NCBI GenBank assembly: GCA_963924555.1
Contig: OZ004596.1
Location: 3,792,139 to 3,856,138, forward strand
Direction of reading: 5' to 3'
Length of the DNA: 64,000 bases
From: Crambe crambe
Taxonomy: Eukaryota; Porifera; Demospongiae; Poecilosclerida; Crambeidae
The notes under the pieces: generated by a model
Seen by the model: the letters and a program-made list of their open reading frames with translations, nothing else
Told to the model about the DNA's origin: nothing
Database searches by the model: none
Program-made: the position numbers and the translations under genes
In this document: piece by piece, positions 43,701 through 56,646 of the stretch
Position numbering within the stretch: position 1 is the first letter of the stretch
Layout: each line of letters opens with the position of its first letter

Positions 43701-46700
43701 TGTTATGCTAGCATCACTGGGTGTAGCATGCACTCTCGTGATTGAAGTCGTTACTGTTATATTTTCCAGAATGCTGACATTGTAGTGTTCTTGACTAAAC
43801 ATTGGAGCACTGAGAGCTATGAAGTTGACAGTAACTGTGACCAGTGCAGATGAACTCATGGGTGGACTCCCCATATCACTACAGATCGCAAAGAAGCTGT
43901 ACACTGCTTGGTTAGGCTGTTCCTGTGCTAAGAGAATAGTGCCATTGGACTGGATGATGAAATTGTCAATAATCTCAGGAGGACTCAGAGAATATCTCAC
44001 AGTGCCATTGTTGCCGAGGTCTGAATCAGAGCAGTTGATGTTGAGAACTGGAGATAAGACTGTGTGATTGGTCATAATGGATTGAACATAAGAGAGTGGA
44101 TCTGATAAAGGAGCATTATCGTTGGCATCTTCTACAGTGACAGTTACTGTGGTGGAGCCTGTCATTCTGCTACTCTCAGCAGCAGAAGGACCTCCATCCA
44201 CTGCAATCACAGTGAACCGGTAGAAGTCCTGAACTTCACGATCCAGTGCAGTCAAAAGTCCTATTCTACCACTTGCAGACTCTATGAAGAACTGATCTTG
44301 CTCATCTTCTATGTCGTAAATCAACTGGCTGAAGCTCCCGATGTCACTGTCCGTTGCTATCACAGGATCACCCAAAATGGACAGGGCTTCCAAGTCTTCA
44401 GGCACTCCGAAGGTGTAGAGAGGGAACTGAAAAGCAGGTTGATTTAAGTTGACAAACTCCACTTCTACAGTCACTATGCCAGATGAATTGATGAGAGGGT
44501 CTCGAACATCAAAGCACACAACTGGAAGAACATGTACAGGAGTGTTATCCAATTCTCTCTCCAAACGTACGATACCAAACTCGTCCACACTGAACTGTAC
44601 ACTCACAGGACTGAATGTATAATTGAAGACAGTGTTATTTATATTAGCATCAGCGTCTATACATTGGACAGTGCCAATGGGATATCCCGGTTGCTCGTTT
44701 TGTCTGACTGTGAAAAGTGCTGATGGCGGTGTCAGAGGAAGCTCGTCATTGGCATCCAAGACTTGAACAAGGAGGAGAACATTGGACTCCCGATTGGCTT
44801 CGTCGACAGCTCTGATGATCAGCCCGTGACGTCTCTGAGTCTCGTAGTCAAGAGTGACCACAAGTGAGATCACTCCGGTGGACGGTTCAATGTAGAACAC
44901 GTCATCATTGTTCCCATCAATTATAGAGTATGTGATCTCACTCTGATCATTGCTTGTGGCCCGTACTGACGTGAAAGTGGTTCCAGTTACAACTGTTTCA
45001 CTCACAAACCACTCGTATGCAGGTTCCGAGAATATCGGTGCATTTGGTTCTGGAACGAAGAGAAATATCTGTCCCTCTATATTCTGGTTCTCACCATCAC
45101 TGCAAGTTATGTTGACTAGGTAACCGTTAGGTCCACTGAGAGGATCTGAGACACGGACTTCATACACTCCAGTTGATATCTGTACCAATTCAAACGGGAT
45201 CCCTTCAAACCCTCCACCTCTGATCACAGGAGAGCCAAATGGTGCTGAGTCATCATCAGTGCATGTGACTGTGAGGATGCTGGTCCGCGCAGGTGTGGTT
45301 TCATGAATGGTGCGTCCATAAATCCCACCATTGCTGAACATTGGTTGATTGTCATTCGTGTTATTGACATTGATCGTGACCATGGCAGTACTGGAGAGGA
45401 CATTGGAACCATCGAAGCTACCTCCATCTGATACCTGGACAGTAAACTGATACTGTCGTACAGTTTCAAAGTCCAGTGGTACGGTGAGAACCACGTCTCC
45501 TGAGGAAGGATTCACATAAAACTCTCCCATTCCAGGATTAACTACAGAGAATGTCAAGTCATTGGTTTCAGAATCGGAATCTGAAGCTCGTACTAGTCCC
45601 ACTCTCGTTAGAAGTTGGGCGTTTTCTGACACAAAGAATACATACTCTATTTCGTCAAATCTTGGTGGGTTGAGATTTGAGAATAGGATTGCAATGCTTA
45701 CAGAGACTAGTATTCTCTCAGTGTCATTACCGGATACTACCACACCTATGAGATATGAAGTGTCAGTGAGAGGTCCAGCCACAAATACCCTACCAGTGAG
45801 AGGGTCCACATTGAAAGGGGCTGTTTCTGATTGTATAGAATATCTCAGTGGATTGGTGTCCAAGTCACTGCAGCTTAGTGATAACACGGTGTCGCCATGT
45901 GAAGCATTGCTTGGTATTTGGCCTGTATAGAATATTCTGTCACATTGTGGTGGATTGTCGTTGCCGTTGACGACAGTCACATTCACAGTAGTAATGTCAA
46001 ATCGAGGGAATGAAGGATCTCTATCTTGTGCCATGACATTGAAAGAGAGGAAAGGTGCGGTCTCCCAGTCCAGTGGAGTAGCTACAAAGAGGTTCCCAGT
46101 GTTGGCATCAATCCGGAAATTATCTGAATTGAGTACAGAATAGGTGATCTGTCCTTGGATGCTTGGATCAGCATCAGTTGCCATCAATCTCGCAACTACT
46201 ATGCCAACTTCTGTCAACTCACGAACATCAATGCTGTAAGAACTTTGAGCGAACTCAGGAGCAGCTAAGTTGTCAAATGAATATAGAATAACAACATCGA
46301 TTGTGACACTTCTTGACGGCTCTCCTAGATCTCTCACTAACACTTGAAGCATAAACTGTTCTGTTCCATCAGCTGGGCGGAAAGGAGTGGGAACAAGAAG
46401 ACTGTCATTTTCAGCCATGAAATATCCATCTTCATTTCCACTGATGATGCTGTAAGTGAGTTGACCGTCCTGTCCTTCGTCATCGTCAGTGCATGAAAGC
46501 TCGATAAACCTTCCTTGAGATGTGATGTTTATGATCCCTATGTAGATGGCATTGAGGCATCGAGGAATGTGTTCATTTACACCTGTGACTTGGACCATGA
46601 TTGTTACAGCGGACCTCAACCTGAGAGTACTGTCCTCTGCACCATCCATAGCTATGGCCAGCAGCATGTACTGAGATCGTTCCTCGAAATCAAGAGGTCG

Positions 46701-49700
46701 GATCAAAGTAAGCTCACCTGATCTCTCATTGAGGAAGAAACGACCATCGAATGTATCCAGGAGGAAGTATGTGACTTGACCGTTGATTCCCATGTCTTCG
46801 TCTTCAGCATGAACAGTCAGTATTGTTTCTGTTAGTATATCAGTGTCTTCAGGTATCTCAATAAAATAGGATGAATTCAGAAACTCTGGTGGGTGCCTGT
46901 TTATTTCTTCCACCCTCACTAACACTCTAGTGCTGCCGGCTAATGGTGGAATGCCAGAATCGATACACAGTACAGTGAATGCTACTGTATCCACTTCCCT
47001 GTCCCTCAAGTCTCCGTTGACTCTCACCACTCCAGTCATGGCATCCACGTCAAAGAGAGTGAAGTTCACATTGGCTGGTGATATGCGGAAACTGATGGCA
47101 GCGTTTGTTCCCACATCATCATCCGTACAACTCACCCTCCCTACAGAATGGCCGATCGTCTCGTTGCCCTCCAAAGGTCCAAACATGTACGGATCCGTAG
47201 AAAACCGAGGACGGTTATCGTTCACATCAAGGATGGTCACATTCAACCAACCTGAACTCGTACGTGGATCATTCATGGACAGATCGGATATGCTGATGTT
47301 GAGATTGTATACTGGTATTGCCTCCCTGTTAAGACTGCCACGAACAAGTACCGTTCCTTCAGGTGTGATAGAGAAGACACCATTTGTGTTTCCAGACAAG
47401 ATAGAGAAGGTCACCTCACCATCTTCACCTCTGTCACTGTCCATCCACACCAGAGTGGCTACTTCTCTCCCAATGACACTGTTCTCTTCAATGTCTGCTA
47501 AGTTGGAGAAGAAGGTTGGAATGTACTCATTGATAGGGAGAACACTCACAATGACCTCAGCCCGATCCCTGAGACCAAAAGAATCAGTGCAAGCCACTTG
47601 CAACGTGTGTGACCCGGTAGTCTCAAAGTCAAGACTTGCTGCTGTGCTAATGTTACCATGTTGGGGGTCAATCACAAATACAGATGTCGTATCAAGGATG
47701 CTGTATGTCAGGGTATCATTGACATCAGGATCAATGCATGTAGTTTGTACAATTGGTGACCCAGGGGCTATGCTTTCCGGTACCATAGAGGTGTGGGACC
47801 TGGTTGAAAATCTCGGAGGATCGCGAACTGCATCTGTAATTTCAATGACAAGTGTTGCATTCCCTCGGAGTGGTGCCACTCCCATGTCCTCTGCAATGAT
47901 TTCGTACTCAAACACCATTGCAACATCGAAATCAAGTGCAATTGACACAAAGATACACCCTGTGTCAACTCCGATTCTGAATTTGCTGAGACCACTCCCG
48001 AGAAAACGTAGAGAATATTCAATAATGCCATCAGGAGTGTCAGCAGTATCACGATCTGTGGCATTGATACAGGTCACTGTTTCTCCCACTGCAGTGTCTT
48101 CAGCCACCCTAATACTGTAATTAGCATTGTCAAACATGGGAGGATGGTCATTTATGCTCATTGTATTTACGCTGATGCCGACTGAACTTGATTGAGGTGG
48201 AGTCCCAGCATCGTAGCAGCTCACAGTGATAACTTCATTTGTGCGAATGATCATTCGAGTCCTTAGAAGACCATCACTGGATATCTGAAACCTCTCGGAC
48301 GAGCCTGGACTTGTGATCCTGAATGAGGTTGTGCCATTCCTACCGTTGTCAGCATCTGAACAAGTTAGCCGAATCACGGAAGCTGAGGGACCATCTGACT
48401 CTAGGATAAAGACAGGAGGAGGATCCCTTGGAGTGATCACTGGAGAATTATCGTTGACATCCAGAACTGTGACAAATATTCTCGCAGTTGAGCTCAGAGA
48501 ACTGGAGCCACTGGCATCGTTGGCTGGGATCACGTTACGAGCAAGTACTTCCAGCATGTGCCCCAGTGCCATTTCACGATCAATGCTTCCATTTATTCTC
48601 AGGTCACCAGTTCTTGGGTCCATGAGAAACAGCCTGGCACTGTTTCCTTCCACAATGCTATAAGTGATAGTGTTATAGTCAAGTAGATCATCATCAGTTG
48701 CTGTCACTCGAAGCAGTGAAGTACCAGATGGAGTGTTCTCTATGACGCTGACGTTGTACTGAGATTGTATGAATACTGGTCGGTTATCATTGAAAGGGAG
48801 AAGATCAATGGTGACGTTGGCAAGTGCAGTATTGCCTGCAACATCCATACACATCACTCTGATGCTGTAACGTGGGATTCCCTCCAGGTCAAGTGGTCCA
48901 ACCACAGTGATCTCTCCACTCTGAGAATCGACAGTGAAAGGAGAAGTAGATATGCTACTATAAACCACAGGCACATCTAAGGCTGTGTTATCTCCATCAC
49001 TGCAACTTAAGCGTCCAACAGATGCATCCATAGCTGCATTCTCTCTGATGAATAGGAAGTAGACATTCGTGGAGAACGTTGGAAGATGATCATCCACGTT
49101 GATCACTCTGATGATGACTGTGGCTTCATTGCTGTTGTTGGCTCTGTCGCTGGCTACAGCCTGGAGCACGTACTGGTGAGGCTGATTTTCAAAATCAAGA
49201 CTCCTTGACAGAGTGATGGCTCCTGTTTCTGCATTGAGAGTGAATGGGGCTCCTGAACCATTTACGAAACTGTAAGATATGATTCCAGCATCACCAGCAT
49301 CTTCATCCACAGCAAGAATGCTTCCTATTTCATTGCCAACGATGGATGACTCTAGCACTGAGAAAACATATCCAGATTCGTTGATGAAGCGTGGACTGAA
49401 TTCATTCACATCAATCACTGTGACAAACAAAGTGGCTACTGCTGATAATTGTGGAGAACCTTGATCTGTGCACCGGATGCTAAGAGTGTAACTCGTCTGA
49501 TTTTCAAAGTTCAAATTCCGAGTGGCCATCACAATGCTTCCAGTTGGATCAATCTCAAACGTCGGGTCAGGGATTGAAAGAGATGTAGCGCCATTATTGC
49601 CAGAATCAGCATCTGTGCAGGAAATAGTCCCGACGACTGTCACTTGTGCTCCAACACCAGCTTCTTCAAATATACTCCCAGTGAAAGCATTCCGGGATAG

Positions 49701-52700
49701 CACTGGTGGATTATCGTTCTCATCGATAATAAGTATACGGATGGTTGCAGTATCATTTAGCACGACGAATTCTGGATCTTGGTCACCACCACTGTCTTCA
49801 ACCAGTAGTGTGAAGGAGTAAGTCTGAGTTGTTTCGAAATCCAACGACCTCATAAGGATAAGTCCTCCAGTAGTGGGCATGATCTCAAAGGTAGCTGGGA
49901 TCACACTGCCTGTGAGAATGGAGTAGCGTAGATCATTATGAGGTGGGAGGTCGGCATCCATGGCTGTTAGATTTCCAATGACCCTACCCACAGGCACTGA
50001 TTCGTCCACACGCACAATGAAAACCTCCATGGGGAAAATTGGTGGATTGTCATTCACTGGTAGCACATTGATGGAGAGAGTAACAGAATCACTTAATCTT
50101 GGTGTCCCGCCATCTTCACAGATGATGTCCAGGCTAACTGACGTTGTTGTTTCATAGTCTATATCTCCAATTCTTGAGAGTGAGCCCGAAGTGGATATAG
50201 CAAAGGAATTCTGTACATCTCCTCCCACAATACGAAATGTAACATCACCAAAGGATCCATCATCAGCATCAGTGCACTCAAGGTCCAAAAGAGCCTCAGT
50301 CTCCACTCTGGGTCCTTCTGTCAGATTAAGAACAGGTGGAGCGGTGGTGATAATGGGAGTCTCGTCATTCACGTTTTCCACTAGGATATTGACTACAGCC
50401 TCAGCTAGATTTGGCGGGTTGCCTCCATCAGATGCTTGAACTCGCACTACAAAAGACTGCTCTGTCTCATAATCTAAGTTGCTAACGAGACGCAGTATGC
50501 CAGTGGAGCTATCAATGCGGAAGAAAGAGGTTTCTGAAAGCAAAGTGTATGTCAAAGGCGTGTTATTGGGTAAAGAAGCAGAGATCGTGAGGACATCGAA
50601 AACTGGGACTGTGTTTTCACTGATGTTTCGAGTGTAAGAACTGGAAGGATGGAAAGAGATGGTACTATTGACCACTGCCTCGATGATCACTGTAGCAGAA
50701 TCAGATCGATTGTTAGGAGGAGGACCTCTACACACCACACTGATAGAGTATGTTCGGCTGATAGCGAGAGTTCCATTCACACGAATGGTTCCAGAATTTG
50801 ATATCTGGAAGAAACGGGAATCATCAGATCTTGGATCCAGTGAATACACCACTGCAGCATTGGATCCTGAATCTTGGTCATCACATTGGATTGTCGTATT
50901 GAGATCTTGTGAATTGGCATTTTGGTTGAGAGCAACTGAATAAATACTCTGGTTGAATACTGGGGGGTTATCATCGACATCAGAGAGAGTGATATTGATG
51001 AGGACACTCCCACTCATGGGAGGAATGCTTCGGTCATTAGCACGGATCATAAAAGAGAAAACCTCCCGACTCTCTCTATCGAGATCACCAACAACTTGAA
51101 TTAACCCACTACTGCTCACACTGAAGTAAGGGGAAAGAAGTCCAATGATAGAGTACATAATTTGGCCGTCACTATGGGTTGCTAGGTCATTATCGGTGGC
51201 TGTAACAGTAAGCACACTTGTACCCACAACAGAGTTCTCTGGGATGGTTGCTGTGTAGAGGGTTTCTGTGAAGGTGGGAGCGAATTCATTGACTGCTTGA
51301 ACCACGACTGTTACAGATACGTTGAGGGCAAGAGGAGGGTCACCCCCATCTGCAACCAAGATGAGTAGACTGTGTCGCTGCTCCATTTCAAAGTCAAGTG
51401 TCTGCTGTGCTGAGACCACACCGCTGCCATTCACAGCAAATATCCCTTCATCATCCCCCATTACTATTGTGTAAGTTAACTCACCATTTGGACCTTGGTC
51501 TCGGTCTATGCAGCTCAATCTCAGCAATGGCAGCTGGTCGGGATGAATAGCCTCTGGAAGTGTCATGGTGATGCGAGTTTCTTCACAACTGGGTACAAAC
51601 TCATTCACGTCAGTTACGTTTATCCGGAGTAGCTCTGTGACCACGTTATCAGTATCCTCCACACTGATGTTGAGGGTGTGCACTTGCTGTTCAAAGAAGT
51701 TCAGTCTCCTTCGCAATAAGATGCTTCCAGTGTTGGGAATGATTTCAAATCTGTCACTCTCCGGGCCATCGATGATGCTATAACTCAGCTGACCGAAGCT
51801 ACCTCTGTCGGGATCACTTGCTCTCGCAACGAACACTACCTCCTGAAGAGGGTGAGATTCTGGAACTATGATGGTACTAGGGAGATTGAGGAAGACCGGA
51901 ATGTTATGATTGGTGGAAGAAATCCGAATTGTAACATGATAAGAGTTTCCCTGAGGAAGGGGCAAGCCCTGGTCACTGACTCGTACCTCCAGAACTAATA
52001 TATTCCTGTCCACGGATTCGATACTACCAGTGAAATAGACAGTTCCTGTGTTGTTGATGCCCACCACATTGAAGTTATCTACTAGAGAGTAAGTTAAGTT
52101 CCCATTGATTCCAACATCAGGATCTGAGCAATTGAGAGTCAGGATCTCTTCACCTTGGAGTGTCGTATCAGGGATGGTGACTACCAATCCAGACTGGTTA
52201 CACGTTGGGGCATTATCATTAACATCTCGAACCAGAATAGTGAGAAATGCTCTATCGGATCTGTCAGGTCCGGCTATTACTCTCTGCTCAGTGACAGTGA
52301 CCGTCATTGTATAGGCACTCACAGTTTCCCTGTCCAGACTTGCCGACAAGAGGATCAGACCAGAAGGAGGGTCTACGAGGAACACACCAGGATGTGATTC
52401 ATTCTCGAGTGCAAATACAAGAAAATCAGTGTCAAGGTCTGTTGCGTTGATCGTTATGATGTGGGTATTCAATGGGGCATCTTCATTAACAAAAGCGAAA
52501 ATCACATCATCACTGAACACTGGAGGGCTCGAGTCATCTTGAATGACACGAATAAAGATGGTAGCAAGATTGGATAGTCTTGGAACACCCAGATCCTCAC
52601 AAACGACAATCAAAGGGTACTCGATTCTTGAGGTGTTTTGAGGCAATGTAAGCACGGATGTTGCACTGATGGCTCCAGATATAGAGTTGACGTCAAACAC

Positions 52701-55105
52701 ATTATCCGAGTTTCCACTTTGTATGGAATACCTTATGATTCCATTCAGTCCAGCCTCGTTGTCGGTACAGGTAACTGTGGTAATCGTACTGCCCATTGGC
52801 AGGAGTTCACTGATCACGATGGTCCTACTTCCGAGTTGAAACTCGGGACGATTCATGTTCCCATCAGTAAATGAAATCACGACGTATGCAGTGCCATTGT
52901 TGAAGGTCGAATTCGGTCCATCACGAACTATAACATTAAAGCCAATCTCACCAGCAGATGCATTCTGAATAGAATTCACTAGAAGAATGTTACCGTCCTC
53001 GGCAATCCCAAAGTATGGATTGGATTGGATACCGTAGTTTAAGTCACCTCCGAATCCAACATCTCTATCAGTAGCAGACACTCTTCCTATAGGATACCTA
53101 TTGGAGGGAGTTGTACGAGATACATTGAAGTGGTAAAAAGCTTGGATAAAAGACGGTGCATACTCGTTGACTGGTAGAATCTCTATCGTGACCAATGTTC
53201 GAGCCTCTAAGCCACCAGTGTCACGACAAACCAGGTGAAAACCATAATTCTGTGTCGATTCGTAATCCAGCGCTTCTAACAGTCTGATCACTCCTGTGTT
53301 GGACTCAATTCCAAATTTTTGAAGAACGCTTTCAGATGCATTGATGAAACTTATGCCCATGAAATTCCCACCCACCAAGTCACGATCTGTGCACGAGATT
53401 TGGATCACAATGTCAGAGAGAGGCAGAGATTCCAATACACTAATGTGGTACTCTTCCTCCGAGAATTGTGGTGCAAATTCATTAAGTGGAAAGATGTACA
53501 TCAAAATGGCGACATTTGGACAGTCACGGTTAGGAGGGAACTCATCGCATCCAGTTATTCTGAGTTGTGCTATAGCAACAGTTCCAAAGGCTGCTCTTGT
53601 GAGGGATGTATTTGCATCGAAATCCAATTGACGCTTGATGGTCACTTCACCGGTGATCAAATCAATGCTGAAAAATTCCATCAGGATAGCATCAGCTGGA
53701 AAGGTGTAAGTTACATTGCCATCGGGACCAGAATCTGCATCTTCAAACCTAAAGTATGCACTTGTGATGTTTGGAGATGTTGATGCAATGATTGATCCCA
53801 CTGGAGACGATTCATTGAGGAAGATTGCAGGGAATCCCAAAGCTCTTCCTCTTGGCCTGTTGTCGTTGACTGGCAGTATTGTGATTTCAACTGTAGCAGT
53901 ACTGGAGCTGTTCAGGGTTGAGTTGTCAAAGCAGACGACTGTGAAGGTGTAAAATACGGTCGTTTCATAGTCCAAACTGCCAGCTACGGAAAGCTGTCCA
54001 TTCTCTTGGTTCAACTGAAACGGTTGTCTGCTATCACCGCTGATTCCATAACGTATTCTTGCATCATCAGTGTCTCTATCAGTACAACTAACATTGAGAA
54101 AGTTAGCCGGTCCAGAATAATCCTCGAGCAATGAATGAGCGTAATTTGACAGATCAAAAATAGGACTGGTGTCATCGATATCCGTCACACTGACCCTGAC
54201 AAGAACAGGCCGAGTAGCACAGACTCCTGCTCTTAATGGTGGGTTGCAAGCACTGACAAGGAACTGGTGTACAGGATCTTGTTCATAGTCGAGACTTGAG
54301 CCCAGTGTGATTATACCAGTATCAGGACGAATAGAGAAGAGAGAGCCTATGGCAGGAGTAGCAATGGAGTATATGATTTGTCCATAGGTGCCAACATCAC
54401 CATCGCTAGCTCTCACTTGACCAATGCTTACAGTAGTTGGTGTGCTTTCAGAGATGCTTACTGCAAGACTGTCATTCACAAAAGTAGGGAGGAATTCATT
54501 TTCTTCTGCACGAATTAAATCGAAGTTAGCCTGACTGTTTTCTAAGGGACTGGTGGGGGAAAAACACTCCACACCAACTCTGTATGTACCAATTTGGACA
54601 TTCTCTGCATCCATAGTTAAACTCAGTTCTCCAGATGTTGGATGGACTTGAAGAAAGTCTAAGGTTCGGTTGAGTAACTGAAAGTTTACTGATTCGGAGA
54701 AGGTGCAGTTAAGAGTAGTCAACAAAAAACCTGCTCTACGATTTTGGTTGATAGTGAGACTATCAGGTGCATCAAGTACAGGAGCCAGTGCACCTGCAAA
54801 AGTTGGAGAATGGGACATAATGGCAAGGAATCTCAGGGAATTGGGAGAAGTGTTCTATGATATGGCCATGCTGGCATGAGGGGGTGATTCACAGGGGATG
54901 CACGAATCACCTATTGTATTTTGACCAAAATACCAGTATAGTTCACTGTCTACCCTAAAGTTTGATAAGCTGCTCCCCCCCCCCCCCCCCCCCCCCCCCA
55001 AGGTACTACCCCCTAATAGGAGATAGTTTATCAGTGCAGCAGCTTACCTATTGACTGCACAAAGAACATGAAAAAGAACAATACTTTGTAGTTCAACTTC
55101 TCCAT
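31785..55105 (-). CDS. Giant cadherin, about 68 cadherin repeats, single-pass membrane protein
   Basis: Five exons: 55048-55105, 33070-54793, 32730-32878, 32311-32369 and 31785-32150. They join in frame to about 7,451 residues. Exon 1 encodes a signal peptide (MEKLNYKVLFFFMFFVQSI). Exon 2 is 21,724 bp and encodes about 68 cadherin repeats, recognised by linkers such as DVNDNPPVF, LDYET/LDRE and DxD calcium-site residues. A membrane-proximal non-cadherin segment and one TM span (AVVVVICLLIIMLMVSLFCL, about residue 7,215) follow. No EGF, laminin G or other domain was seen. The cytoplasmic tail is about 205 residues, with a Lys7 tract, an acidic middle and a basic end (SKKKRKRKTSREHSDY). No classical catenin-binding motif is recognised. 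Repeats 1-63 alternate cysteine-paired and cysteine-free types, and 16 repeats are tandemly duplicated. An ATG in the intron just before exon 2 is not the start. Role inferred: very long calcium-dependent adhesion or spacer. Confidence 0.9.
36720..41642 (-). repeat. Intragenic duplication, copy B (16 cadherin repeats)
   Basis: C-terminal copy of a 4,923-bp (1,641-residue) tandem duplication within the giant exon. Matching points keep the same 4,923 offset wherever tested (for example 38896 with 43819, 40319 with 45242, 41032 with 45955). It covers repeats about 43-58. Boundaries are approximate, set where RCRNAIYIGIIN begins the copy. Confidence 0.9.
41643..46565 (-). repeat. Intragenic duplication, copy A (16 cadherin repeats)
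   Basis: N-terminal copy of the same duplication, repeats about 27-42, beginning at RCLNAIYIGIIN. Identity to copy B is very high in 43.1-44.5 kb and clearly lower in 41.7-43.0 kb, and no net indels appear over the unit at the points checked. Confidence 0.9.
54975..54999. repeat. 25-nt poly-C homopolymer in cadherin intron 1
   Basis: Uninterrupted C run on the + strand, inside the 254-bp intron between the signal-peptide exon and the giant exon. Confidence 0.9.
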
Positions 55106-55539
55106 CTTGATGTACTCAACTAGTTGCCACAGTAACAGCCTATATACACCCTATGATAAGGGTGTAGCTAACACGAGTGTGTTCCCACTGAACTCTAGTA
55201 CAGTAAGACGAGGTCTGTTCAAAACTTAGCTAGCTATAGAGCTATGACACCCATTTTAGAACTGCAGCTGCACATATCTGTAGGGAGGGAGCATGTGATA
55301 TCATGTAATAGAGGCATGAAATATTTGTGATAAACAGGACTATGAATGTTGATCACCTAAGGGTAAATGAATATTGTTGGGAGATTTCTTGTAGCCCCGT
55401 TCTGGAGACATGCTGCTTGTAACTGATGTAAGTGATTATAGTTAAGTTTATGATCAATCAATGATAAACATGTAAGTAGATTATTGATGGTATTACAAAA
55501 GATGATGGGAATGTTTAACATTTATAATAGCTGGGTTAG
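55106..55539. other. Spacer upstream of the cadherin gene
   Basis: 434 bp between the cadherin start and the IER3IP1 stop, both on the - strand. It should contain the cadherin promoter. No TATA box or other motif that I trust. Confidence 0.45.
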
Positions 55540-56646
55540 TTATCCCAGTAACAATTCATATATGATTACTAATGTGTTCACTATCATCAGTGGCACTGCA
55601 GAATAAAAGCAAGACATAACAATAATGTAATAGCATAATATACACTGCAGTCAGTGCAGTGGATGGTCTTCATAAAAAGGGAGGGATCCACCACCCTCAA
55701 AAATGAAATCTACCACAAAAAAACAAACAGCAAACAAACAAAAAAAACACCACAAATATTGTTGCTGTATCTCTCTCTACTTATTTAAGAAATAGTAATT
55801 TTGTGAGAGCTAGCTATTACTCTCACAAAATTTGAAGCTCTGGCTTCAGAAATTCATGACTCAGAATTAGGAATAGCTTTTGCCACATAAGGAGATACCA
55901 CACATACATCCTTCTAGACCACTCGGTAATCATAAAATACCGCAAAATTCACAAGTATGAGTATGAATCTTTAGATGCTAATCATGGTTGGTGCTTAATC
56001 TAAACCACACCCCTGATAAATATCAGTAGGATATTATAATAGACTAAACCACACCCCAAATTGAACTGAATCATATCCTGGACATCAAAGGCTATCTCAT
56101 AATAGTCCCATGTTTGTGGGGGAAAGAAAGGGTCTGGTCAAACTTCTATACTTGCTTGGCTCTAGTGTCCACAAAAAGGATACTCATGTAGTATTGACAG
56201 CTTCCATCTGCTTTACTTTCAGACTATGGTAGTACCCTGGTAGTCTGAAATCATCCGTGGTGCACATCTACAGCTTTTTTCATATATACATACAGAATTA
56301 GGAGTTTGACCAGACCCTTCACCCACATAAATATTAAAGACCGTTTAAACCAGATACACATCCCCACTGGATGCATTATACATACCTCTTAGGAGTGTCT
56401 GGACTGAACTGATTAGTGTCACCAACCGATACTTGACTCCACCTTGATCTACAAAGCCTTCATTTCTGAAGTCTCGTCCCCACCCAACTGTGTAAATCAG
56501 CTTTGTACATTAACAAGCAAAACATTTTATTGGTAGCTAGTTGGCAACTCTACCTTTCTTAAGGAATTTTTCTTCGTTGAGAATGGCAACAGCGTTAATC
56601 AGAAGCAAACCTGCTTCGAATAATGTCCCTATAGTAAAGACCATTG
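55540..56646 (-). CDS. IER3IP1: IER3IP1/Yos1 small ER membrane protein, frameshifted in this sequence
   Basis: IER3IP1/Yos1 is a roughly 82-residue protein with two hydrophobic helices that acts in ER-to-Golgi transport. Three exons on the - strand: 56554-56646, 56386-56487 and 55540-55595. Exon 1 reads MVFTIGTLFEAGLLLINAVA then IL, exon 2 VGWGRDFRNEGFVDQGG and LVTLISSVQTLLR, exon 3 VPLMIVNTLVIIYELLLG. All line up with the family. In exon 1 there are two extra bases (a CTCTC where CTC is expected, about 56578-56582), which shifts the frame before NEEKFLKK. Without them the coding length would be exactly 82 residues. It may be a base error, a polymorphism or a broken copy; conservation of everything else argues for an error or recent mutation. 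Confidence 0.8.
56113..56331. mobile_element. Foldback element in IER3IP1 intron 2
   Basis: Arms 56113-56148 and 56299-56331 share GGGTCTGGTCAAACTTCTA and its complement with a few mismatches. A second internal hairpin (TTTCAGACTA / TAGTCTGAAA) lies near 56217-56250. Confidence 0.7.

Noticed and set aside
33334..53952. Many + strand open frames opposite the cadherin exon
   Set aside because: They are reverse-strand shadows of a repetitive coding exon. Their repetition (for example near 38896 and 43819) simply follows the 4,923-bp duplication.
54794..54818. ATG just upstream of the giant cadherin exon as the protein start
   Set aside because: It falls inside the intron: a CAG acceptor ends at 54794 and a separate signal-peptide exon at 55048-55105 joins in phase, giving a proper secreted N-terminus.
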